This document shows positions 1 through 10,351 of a stretch of DNA of 64,000 bases, in pieces. Numbering within the stretch: position 1 is the first letter of the stretch; each line of letters begins with the position of its first letter. The notes under the pieces are model-generated. The model did no database searches. It was given only the letters and a program-made list of their open reading frames with translations, and was not told the DNA's origin. Source of the DNA: Ooceraea biroi (taxonomy: Eukaryota > Arthropoda > Insecta > Hymenoptera > Formicidae); assembly GCF_003672135.1 (NCBI RefSeq), contig NC_039519.1:4402001-4466000 (forward strand), written 5' to 3'. A program made the position numbers and the translations under genes.

Positions 1-2400
1 CTTGTATAGTTATTTCTGATCAGTGACCTCGTCGAGAGACGTTTCAGCAAGATTTCCCTCGCAACGTTCGAAGTCGTTCCACCAAGAGCCTGGAGAGTAA
101 CCACCTGCGACCCATGCACAAAGTGAATACAATATATCCGCGGAATAACGCGATAACACGTGTCACGTGGAATAATTCGTAAAGCTCGTTCCCCGTATAC
201 TCAAAGTAATACGGTACTCGTGGGGGCGACCCCAGGAGAGAGGTACAGACCGGCAGGTAAAGGAGAGATAAAACTGGATGAAGCGTCGCGATGAATAATT
301 TATACGGGAGTCCATTCAATAGAACCCACGCGTAGTTACGCGATATTACAGTCGGCTGGTGTTACGCGGAAATGAGTTAGCTCACCATCGACAACGGCAG
401 TTTCGAGTAAATTAAGTTTGAAATGCAGAGTCCCATGTTTGCACACTCCACGAATATAATTGGCTTTCTGAACCCTTAAAAATTCTTTCAACTTAGCATC
501 ATTGAAGACTTAAGCTGGTGAAACTTGGAAAAATCGAGGTGCTCATATTAAGAGAAATTTCAAGCTTTCGAGAATATTTTCCGACTAGCTGAGCAATGAC
601 GATGACTTGAAACATCAGCAAAGGTAGAGGACCTTTTAGAAAGCAAGTCTGATCATCCCAATTGTCCAATTGGTCAACTGTTGATCACTCCTATCGCCTT
701 TGTTTACAAGACCACAGCAAACTCTTGCCTTCACACAGAAATGTTTCGTGTAGGAAAGTCGTGGGAATATTTTGCTTCCAATCGTGCGCGAGACATGACT
801 GGCATTTCCTGCTCTCCTTCCATTCGTTCATGAAACATTCGCAAAACAAAAGCCACCAAGTGAAGTCCTGTTCAAACGGTAAACCCAATGAAAAAAAGAT
901 GCAGCCACGAGAGCAGGAGACATTATCTTTGTGCTAATTAACTAGGTTGGAGAAGAAAGGGTGATTTGAATATTTTATGAAGGCCATGATCCACCATTCT
1001 ATCATCGTCTGTGATTCCTTCCTTTCTTTATGGCAAGACATTGTTGGGAGAAGCGATATAGCCATACAGCTTTCCCGTCATGATCGATTCTTTGATGAAT
1101 TTCAAGCTTCCTGCTTCTGAAGCATTCCTTAGGTTCTCGAGGTTACAGTAAACATTTGCAACATCACAATTAATATCCAATCATCCTAAGCGTACGAATT
1201 CATCAAGTCATATGACTAATCCGTCCATTTACGAACTGATTTTCCTCTTTTGAGAAGAGAATCCCTGCATTTGATCGTTCTCTATGCGATCCGGGTTTAG
1301 GAAGCGCGTCGATTGACTCGATTTGTTCAGAGGAAAAAGCAGAGAAGTCTAAAGCAAACGCTCGGGAGACCAAAAAGGGAGGCGCGCCTGCGGCGGGCGG
1401 GCGAGCGGACGGACGCCGCGGATTCGCTCTGGGCTGACATTTTTGTATTTACGTATTTATGAGATTTACGCTCTTCTCTCTTCTGCACCAGCTCCAGCGA
1501 GAATGATTAAAAACAAACACGCGCTGCGCACGATTCTTCGCGATCTCCCGCCGCCTGTAACATTTCGAACAAAACGAACGGGCGGGGTTGTGCGTATAAA
1601 GTAATATGTGCCATAAATTCGGCATTATCGGAAGGAACGCGTTCCCATTGCTATTTGAAGATATAGGTCAATATAGGTAACAGAATAAAAGAAAGAGACT
1701 TTCTACTCAAAGTAACAAAAGCTTATCTCATCAGCAGGCGATTTTTCTTATCATTTTTTATAAATATCAATATCTTCCTCAAAGTGCTGATCATTTAAAA
1801 AAATACCTTTTATTCAATCTACCAAATCTATAAGTTCCTATTTCAACAGAACGTCAAGTAATGTAACAAGGATCAATTTTCTATTGAAAATACACTGGGA
1901 CGTTCACAAAAGTATCGAATTCGAGAAGTCAAAGCGGTTTAAATACTCAATTACCGATGATTCTATACGATACGAGGAATATTATCGATTAAAAAAACGT
2001 GTAAATAAATATCCTTGTGCGATGTAATAGTCCTCCCTCCTTTGATGAGCCACCTGCGCGATTATCGTTAGGAGAGAATGAGCCGTGTAAATATGGGATC
2101 GCTTGTAGCGTTTGGGTGGCGCTTAAGCCGTGCCGCTGGATCATGGTCTACTTGTGTAAATAACATCTGTCAATCGCTACGGGAACGAGGGGTGGGTGGT
2201 AAGGGAGACCCATGAGCCGATGACGAAACTGTTGGCTCTCTCCCTCAAAAGCACGACCCTCTAAAACGTCTCGTTGGCTGATTGAATTATAGTAATTAAA
2301 CCTAACTTGATGTCGTCAGAACAATGTGCACGATTTCTTTCGATTTTCAACAAATACTTCTCGAATCGCTGATTTATCGTCTACCAATCCTTCTTTTCTA
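1..2400. other. Intergenic or intronic DNA, no gene recognised
   Basis: I see no convincing coding region on either strand: the short open frames lack splice context, domains or codon structure. A CpG- and GC-rich patch at about 1370-1440 stands out from AT-rich surroundings. If Smr continues past the left edge, this stretch lies inside one of its introns. Confidence 0.5.
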
Positions 2401-3491
2401 TTAGGGGTGTGATTTAGTTTTGAGGGTTTTTTTGCTCAAAAACGCGTGTATTTAAATACGATAATGAATGAATACCTTAATCCAAATATTTTCCTTCGTT
2501 TTCTATTACTTTTTCCCATCTTTCTGGCAAGAGATGGATTCCACCACGATAAAATCACTCTTCTTTTCAGTTGATCCATTCGTCGACGAATTTTCGCACT
2601 TCTTCCAAATTATCAAAGTGTGTATCCTCTAAAGCGTGTTGCATCCACCGGAACAAATAATAATCGCATGGAGCAATGTCCGGAGAGTACGCGGGGTGCG
2701 GTAAGACTTCCCATTCGAGCTCTAATGGTGTTTCTTTCACTGATAACGCAACGTGAGGTCGAGCCTTGTCACGAAGAAGAATCACTTTCCGTCGTTCACT
2801 CGCAATTGGTGGTCGTTTTTGGTCCAATGCTTGCTTCAACTTGTACAATTGGTGTCGATAACGATCAGCCGTGACAGTCTCGTGCGGATTTAACAGCTCA
2901 TAGTATACTATCCCACCAAATACAGAGCATTACTTTTGAACCGTCAATATTGCGTCTCGGAGTGGATGTTGATGGTTCGCCTGGATCCACCCATGATTTT
3001 CTGCGTTTCGGATTATCAAAATAGATCCACTTTTCATCCCCAGTAACAATCCGAGACAAAAGACTCTTCTTTTTTGCCTGGCGATCAACGAAATGGTTCG
3101 CAATGGCACTTTCCGATAATTCATGTCGAACCAATTTCCCTTCTTTCTGAATTTTTCCCATTTCAGGTAAATGTTTCGTAACTGTTGTACGATCAACATT
3201 TAATGCTCTGGCAAGTTCTGAAGTGGATCGTGTTGGATTTTCGTGCAATAATGCTTGGAAATCTGCATTTTCAAGCTTTCTTGGTTGTCCCGAGCGTTCT
3301 TTGTCCTTCACATCAGTATCACCACTTTTAAAGCGTCTAAACCAATATTCACACGTCTTAATTGATGGGGCAGAATCACCATAAGTTTTCACAAGAATTC
3401 TATAACCGTCAGCCGCAGTTTTCTCTTGATTAAAAAACAAAAGCAACGCATGTCGAAAATGCTTTTCGGAAGTTGCATTTTTACGATGATA
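2401..3491 (-). mobile_element. Partial mariner element (copy 1), transposase 5' end missing
   Basis: The left end is the mariner terminal repeat (TTAGGGGTGTGATTT...), preceded by a TA at 2399-2400. The sequence is nearly identical to the complete copy at 3492-4741, differing by a few substitutions and one T in a poly-T run. It stops exactly at a TA (3490-3491), where the next copy begins. About 160 bp carrying the transposase start and the other terminal repeat are absent. The near identity implies recent activity. The likely origin is nested insertion into a TA target followed by loss of the duplicated end. Confidence 0.9.
2567..3491 (-). pseudogene. Mariner transposase, frameshifted and 5'-truncated (copy 1)
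   Basis: Two minus-strand frames together resemble a mariner transposase, the cut-and-paste DDE enzyme that moves the element at TA sites. Frame one (3446 down to about 2920) has the N-terminal helix-turn-helix region (CEYWFRRFKSGD, KERSGQPRK), a WVPHEL-like motif changed to LVRHEL, and the first catalytic aspartate in TGDEKWIYFD. Frame two (to 2567) has the second aspartate in RDKARPH and the third in YSPDIAPCD, 34 residues apart, which is the D,D34D spacing of mariner. The frames are separated by a shift near 2920, just after CIWWDS. The start end is cut off by the adjoining element. The poly-T run near 3065 is in frame here, unlike in copy 2. It is non-functional as it stands. Confidence 0.88.
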
Positions 3492-3521
3492 TTAGGGGTG
3501 TGATTTAGTTTTGAGGGTTTT
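3492..3521 (+). repeat. Mariner terminal inverted repeat, left
   Basis: About 30 bp beginning TTAGGGGTGTGATTTAG match the reverse complement of 4712-4741 with one mismatch at the sixth base. The same end is present at 2401 for copy 1. Confidence 0.92.
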
Positions 3522-3657
3522 TTTGCTCAAAAACGCGTGTATTTAAATACGATAATGAATGAATACCTTAATCCAAATATTTTCCTTCGTTTTCTATTAC
3601 TTTTTCCCATCTTTCTGGCAAGAGATGGATTCCACCACGATAAAATCACTCTTCTTT

Positions 3658-4586
3658 TCAGTTGATCCATTCGTCGACGAATTTTCGCACTTCTTCCAAA
3701 TTATCAAAGTGTGTATCCTCTAAAGCGTGTTGCATCCACCGGAACAAATAATAATCGCATGGAGCAATGTCCGGAGAATACGCGGGGTGCGGTAAGACTT
3801 CCCATTCGAGCTCTAATGGTGTTTCTTTCACTGATAACGCAACGTGAGGTCGAGCCTTGTCACGAAGAAGAATCACTTTCCGTCGTTCACTCGCAATTGG
3901 TGGTCGTTTTTGGTCCAATGCTTGCTTCAACTTGTACAATTGGTGTCGATAACGATCAGCCGTGACAGTCTCGTGCGGATTTAACAGCTCATAGTACACT
4001 ATCCCACCAAATACAGAGCATTACTTTTGAACCGTCAATATTGCGTCTCGGAGTGGATGTTGATGGTTCGCCTGGATCCACCCATGATTTTCTGCGTTTC
4101 GGATTATCAAAATAGATCCACTTTTCATCCCCAGTAACAATCCGAGACAAAAGATTCTTCTTTTTTTGCCTGGCGATCAACGAAATGGTTCGCAATGGCA
4201 CTTTCCGATAATTCATGTCGAACCCATTTCCCTTCTTTCTGAATTTTTCCCATTTCAGGTAAATGTTTCGTAACTGTTGTACGATCAACATTTAATGCTC
4301 TGGCAAGTTCTGAAGTGGATCGTGTTGGATTTTCGTGCAATAATGCTTGGAAATCTGCATTTTCAAGCTTTCTTGGTTGTCCCGAGCGTTCTTTGTCCTT
4401 CACATCAGTATCACCACTTTTAAAGCGTCTAAACCAATATTCACACGTCTTAATTGATGGGGCAGAATCACCATAAGTTTTCACAAGAATTCTATAACCG
4501 TCAGCCGCAGTTTTCTCTTGATTAAAAAACAAAAGCAACGCATGTCGAAAATGCTTTTCGGAAGTTGCATTTTTACGATGATACAA
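3658..4586 (-). pseudogene. Mariner transposase with two frameshifts (copy 2)
   Basis: Three minus-strand frames add up to one mariner transposase. The first (4586 to 4125) carries the DNA-binding half, with NQEKTAADGYR, WFRRFKSGD and WVRHEL. The second (to about 3989) carries TGDEKWIYFD with the first catalytic aspartate. The third (to 3658) carries RDKARPH and YSPDIAPCD with D,D34D spacing. The first break is an extra T in a poly-T run near 4157, absent from copy 1. The second, near 4000, is shared with copy 1 and therefore older than their divergence. The N-terminal frame has TTG where a start codon would be expected and no upstream ATG, so the start may also be lost. Confidence 0.88.
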
Positions 4587-4711
4587 ACACGACTGTTATT
4601 GCATCTATTGCTATAATGCTACTAAATGTCATGGATAATGCCAACACTGTAAGAAACAACAGTTATCGGAAACAGCTATTGGAACAAACTGACACTACAG
4701 CCATCTGTTGC

Positions 4712-4741
4712 AAAACCCTCAAAACTAAATCACACTCCTAA
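4712..4741 (-). repeat. Mariner terminal inverted repeat, right
   Basis: Inverted partner of 3492-3521, reading TTAGGAGTGTGATTTAG on the minus strand. Copy 1 has no equivalent end. Confidence 0.92.
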
Positions 4742-4743
4742 TA

Positions 4744-7700
4744 TATCCTACATAAAGGGAGAAATAATTAGAAAATAACAAAGAAGACATTCGAGTCCCT
4801 CGTTACTTTATCATAGTAGGGACACCCTACCGCGTGAACACGTGCTCCTATCATACGGAATTTCTGCAAAACAGGCAATAAGCACGACAAAGAAGTAGGT
4901 GAGGTAACGAGTTGATAACGTTAAGTAACGTAAAGTTACTCGTACAGGTGCGCGATATGCATACGAAGAAGCTTCTCGCGGCCTCGCTATATTAACTGTA
5001 CCGTGTGTATCCACACGTGGATAATCTGGTGTATTTGCGAAGTGGAAACGCACCGCTCGTGTCGAATTCGAGCGAGAACACCCCTGTACACCGCCTAGTG
5101 CACACAAGAACGCACAGAGAAAGAGAGAAGGGAGAGAGGGAGAGAGAGAGAGAATGATAGAGAGCCGCAAGAGCCATTGCCGGCATAGCGAAGGCATTAA
5201 TTGGGATTAAGTAAATCAAGACGCTAATTAGCTCGTGCCAGGTGCGCGCGCGCGGATTTCCACCCCCGTTTACCACCACCCCAACGTCATCGCTACCACC
5301 ACCGAAGGCCGCCGCTGACCGGCATGACGAACGGATCCCCGGGCATTTAATTTTCCCAGCGATTTGCTATGACTACTCTGGGATCACGATGCGTGTGATC
5401 TAGGAGAGAGCAAACCACGGCCGTCGTCATTTATTTGCGTGTTATTAAATTAACGCTCTCTCGCGCGTCTGTACGGTATGTTGCAAAATGGGACTACGAT
5501 ATGAGCATTCGCGAATTACGAGTACGCGGCCGCCAAATTATATATAGGAATCCTAATAGGAAGATGTAGTTAAACTCCAGAAGAAGAGAGAGATGGAGAG
5601 AGATCTAATCTAGATTCGTTACCAGCATAAAGTTTTAGAGAAAAATTGATTAGCAAGCATATGCTGGCCATTTTAAGTGCATTGTTTAATATTCTACTTA
5701 TCTGGTCTTACAAAAAATGTATTTTTTATCTTTATATAAGTATCTTTATGGAGAAAATATATCTTCAAATATTTCTTCTATATATATTCTTCTACATATA
5801 TTCTTAACCAGAAAATAAAAAGCTGTTATTTATCTCTAAGCAAGTCTTTGATGGGCTAGCATCTCGTTAATTTTTTATTAAGTGCAATCTCGTTAATTTT
5901 TTACTAAGATGTGACGTTTTTATACGTACGCAACATGACGAAATCGGAAAAATCTATCGAGAAGTCAGACTTTGAAATAAGTTCAAATAATTATTTAATG
6001 AAGTAAATAAATTTGATATTTCAACTAAAGCATTTCTTCTATTGAGAAAAAATGCAATTACTCTTTTCCAGTACACAGCTTATTGCAATCAAATTATCGA
6101 TTAATCCTAGAAGACTATGGATTGTTATCAACTACTCTTGTTATTTCGATAACAATGATACGAACATTAAATACGAAAATCTAAGGTGTAAATGTACAGT
6201 AAAGATATTTGACGAAAAAAACTTTATTGCGTCTACAAAATTTCGATACCTACAAGTTTACGAAATTTATATGTTGCTTAATCGCAGCATTCACGAAATC
6301 CTCCTGGAGTCGATAACGCGCAAAGCATCAAGCACATAAATAAGCCGAACGATGACTATTTATTTCTTTATGAAGGAGAACCAGGGAAGAAAGGGATGAG
6401 AAGGATGAAGAAATCAGAAATGGAAGGGGATTGTAAGAACTCCTGCGGAAACGCGGCGGAGAACATGCGGTAAGTCCGCGCACAGAACCTGGTAATATCG
6501 CGAAAAGTGTTTACTTAGCTTGTCTCGACGTTGGAAGCATTAAACCGCGAGCGTTCTTTCGTCTCCTCGAGAGACGATCCTGAGAGCCTCTCCCTCTTTC
6601 TCTTCTTTGCCGTTCTGTGTGTACCCTTTCTACCGCCTTCGGTTATTTCCGGTGCGGAGAGCTCCGGGGCCTTATCACGTGCGAATTCTCGTTTTCTCGA
6701 TTAAAGCAATCATTGATAATGGCAGACGAGCCAATTAAACGGAAAAGTGTTCTTTGCAAATAATTCTTGTCTTTATGAATGTGTAATATAAGTGTCATCA
6801 TTATTTTACTTTTTAACAGTGTTATCATTAATTTATTATGTTAAAGCTATTAATAAAGTTGTTGCTGTTTTATATTAACAGTATAGAATATTATTCCATT
6901 CCATGTTACGTCATAAGCATTTTCAAAGAAGGCATTCGAAAGAAGTGATCACGGGATGTCATTATCAGAAAAGGTTTGCTTTCTTCAGGGTACTTTTTCA
7001 TTGTCTTCCGCGTTGTATGATTGCTATTGCAATGTCGTCGGTCATCCAACGACAATCTCGACGATACTCGCTGATCGCGATACTATGGAAAGGGATCGAC
7101 GCGACGACCAAACAGATGGAAAAGCAAAGAGGGAGGATACTACTGTTAGCTCTGGTTTGAAACGATGGCCTCCTGGGAAATGTGCGTAATCGTCGAGTCC
7201 CCATTCTGGACCCTGACAGCGACGGATTCTCACCGACAATCGTGCTTGTTTATGGACGCGCGCATCACGAAAAATACAGGCCGACTTAGTCAACGATCGT
7301 CAAAGCAAGTACAGTTACTTACGATGAGAATTACAGGCTGAAAGCCTTGAAAAATGAGCTGGCATCTATAAAAAGAAGAGCAGTGTAAATTACATTTGAA
7401 GTTTCTCCGTCTATTACTTGCTTCATTGTGGGAAAGAGATTACTATCGACTTCAAAGTCGAAGTGCGTCAAGGCATTTCTTGTTAAAGAAACCGAAATCA
7501 CGAGACAGACTCGACGAAGTCTGAAACGGTAGCTCGATTTCCTCACGAAAATGGAAACCGAAACCGCTGACAAGATGAGACTACTACAGTGAGAATGAGT
7601 AGGAAAAGTGGGTTCGCGGCGGTACCGAGCGCCCAGCGCGCGTGAGAGGTGGAGCAGGATACCCTCCCAGGTAAAGGAGGAGGGTACGAAGAAGAGGGCC

Positions 7701-10044
7701 GACGGGGCCGGAGCGAACGATCGCGGCCTCGGAATAAAGTGGAATTCAGCGCGAGCTGAATTATAAACGATATTATGCAAACACGGCGCCGCGGAGTGGA
7801 GAGAAGCGCGTACTCTCTCATGCCGCGAGAGTTAATTTGATGAAAAACATCAGAGGCCAGGCGCGGGCGAGAGGGCTTTCGAGAGAGCGGAGAAAGAGAG
7901 AGAAAATGAGGGGGAGGAAGAGAGAGAGAAATGGAAGAAAGGAAGGAGACCGGCAAAAGACGCATCTTGCGGCGAAAGATCGCTCTCCGGAAAGCGAGAG
8001 CGCTCTTCTCCTCTCATTTAGCTCCCGAAAGATGTTTCCTTTCTCTTCTCCTTTTTATTCATCTCCTGTCATTCGTGTTTGTCGTGCCTCGCGTTTAACG
8101 TCTCATTTGAAGCCGACAGTCGCGACACTCGTCGATGCTCGTCGCATAAATGCTACATCGCACTTTTCGTGAAGATCCTCCGATTCCTATTATATTTCGA
8201 CGACCATCATAGTCGATTAGATCGAAGCAATGATTAGTTTCAGTCTCGTAGAATGCGCTGATCAACGCGTGTTTGTTCCTTGAAAGACAAAGAAAATGCC
8301 GACGAATCGCAAGTGCATTGTCAATTAGAACTTTTCGATAACTGTCACGTTTCATGTCAATAATTCGGATGATATATGTGTACCTTTTCAGGTATGTGTC
8401 TCCGTTATCATGATCTCTTCTCTCAATATAATTTAATATGCGTAATCAACGTAATATTTATTCAATTATTGATATTCTATCCAATATTCTTATTAATATC
8501 CATTAATATTCAATCAATTCACGTCCGCTCGTAACGTTGGTGTATCACGAAAAATAACATCCGAGTTCCAAGAGCACGATTTTCATCGTGCCGAGTTTAA
8601 TGTGTTATTATCTCGGGCCCCACAATTATAACGTGGCGTGACATAACGGTACGGATAGATTGCATTCTGAATTAGGGCGATACACGCACTCGTGTCGCGA
8701 TGTGTATCTACATTCGCAATAATAATTTTCCTGTGTCTATACGCAGACAATTGTAAATTTTGACAAATTTCTTCTCGCAAAATATTGTGCGAATTCCCCT
8801 TCATTCGTGTGGTACAAACACATCTTTATATGCGCTCGATCCCTAAATGATTCCCATGATAATTCAAGAAACGGACTCCGTTATTTGGAGATAATTAATT
8901 TCGGAGAATTAATCTCAGAGCGCTGAATAAATGACGGTCAACTGTGAAAAATTAATCATCACCACTCTTCTTGCGAGGGGTGCGATTACGAAACCAGTGA
9001 ATTCCTCTTCGTGCATCATAGGCGAAACGAGGACGCGATCAGGAACACATCCTCCTATGTGGCAGAGAGGATCCTCCGGGCGCAGGTGCAGCTCGACCGT
9101 GATCGCCGTAACGCCGCCAATCTGCGCTTGTCAGGGGCGGTTCTCGGATGCTCCGAGGGGGTTGAGCCAACCCTACGCGCGGGATGTAGATAGGTGGTAG
9201 AAGCTTGCTCGAAAAAGCACGTCTACGCGCAGCTGACAACAGTGACGGTGTGCCTGCCAGCCGGCGGCGGCGGCGGCGGTGGTGGCGGTTCGTTCCGGCG
9301 TTCAAATCACGAAGAGCCGCGCGATCAGCCCGCGTCGAAAAAGAAACGTGATACGGAATTCCCAATAAACCGATTCGATTAAATGAATCGTTTATTCAGT
9401 GCGAGAAAGATTACATCGCGTGCCGATTTTCATCGACCAACGAATTTGACGCGGCGCGTTGAGAAATCTCTGCGAGTTCCAATCCACATGGCACCGCGCC
9501 GAATCCGAGATTGTGTCAATTTCAAAACGTGCTAGTTTTCGAGGATTAATTTACGCGTGTCAGTTTCATGTGAAAGAGAGAGAGAGAAAGATCCGGTCGA
9601 CTGATAACTTGCCGATTGTCGCAATACGTTCAATCTAGATCGTATTCGTCATTGAATTTCAGGCGCTGCGGATTGCGCAGCGAAGAGAGATCGCGAGAAA
9701 GCACGAATGCGCTAGGACTTTGATTTCCACGGATCATAGAGAAGAAAGAAGGAAGTAGAGCAACAATGATGATGCGATCACATCGTCAATTCGCCAGCCA
9801 CTTTGCCCGCTCCTCAGCGATGACGGAGCGATCGGTGCCTCTTCAGTTATAATGTCTCAATTGTAAGACACTGCTTACAATTCCTTCGATCTTCGAGACA
9901 GCTAGAGAAATATCGTTCACGCGTGCCACGTGCGTGGCGACGCGACGAGCATCTCAACGGGTGTGAAAGGTCCAAGTTCACAGGAAGTCCCGTAGAGACG
10001 AAGCCGAGAAAGCGTTAGATTACAATCTATAAAGATAGTAGACA
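4744..10044. other. Upstream region of the BTB gene, no coding region recognised
   Basis: No supported gene. Contents: a GA-rich tract at about 5115-5157; CpG-rich stretches at about 5230-5340, 7590-8010 and 9010-9320; a GGC run at about 9263-9290; AT-rich DNA elsewhere. The CpG-rich blocks nearest the BTB gene (9.0-10.0 kb) could hold its promoter and 5' untranslated sequence, but no transcription start can be fixed by eye. The open frames in these blocks occur in overlapping frames on both strands, as expected of GC-rich non-coding DNA. Confidence 0.45.
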
Positions 10045-10351
10045 ATGTACGGCTTGTACAGAGCGTGGTTCGGCGGTGGTGCTACGGGCGCCTACCCTTG
10101 CCTGCAGGACACGTTTTCGCCACCCGACACGGTGATAAGGGTTGGTAACGAAGGCGAGCACCAGTTCGTCGCACACAAAGGCGTGCTCGCGGCTCACAGT
10201 GGATACCTGAAGGCTTTACTGGCTAGTGCGTCGACAACAACGACCTCGTCGGCGAACTTGCCTTACGACCCTTCCTGTACGACCGTCACCGTCTCGACGG
10301 CCAACGGACAGTCGCAGCGACCGGTCACTTCTGTGTCGGTCTCGTCCATCG
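10045..10351 (+). CDS. BTB zinc-finger gene, exon 1
   Basis: Starts at ATG in ...GTAGACAATGTACGG. It encodes MYGLYRAWFGGG, then the first half of the BTB fold and the start of a Ser/Thr-rich insert. It ends ATC-G before GTAAAT, in phase 1. A short open frame runs three more codons into the intron and stops. Confidence 0.87.

Larger units (their letters stand above)
3492..4741 (-). mobile_element. Complete-length mariner element (copy 2, 1250 bp)
   Basis: Both terminal inverted repeats are present and the element is flanked by TA (3490-3491 and 4742-4743), the target duplication of Tc1/mariner elements. A 1.25-kb length is typical of mariner. It lies head-to-tail after the partial copy 1. The transposase it carries is broken, so it could move only if a related transposase acted on its ends. 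Confidence 0.93.

Noticed and set aside
6052..6339. 95-codon plus-strand open frame
   Set aside because: AT-rich, no domain, no splice context or codon structure; likely chance.
10026..10034. CTATAAAG resembling a TATA box upstream of the BTB start
   Set aside because: It lies only about 12-20 bp before the ATG, too close for a normal 5' untranslated region.
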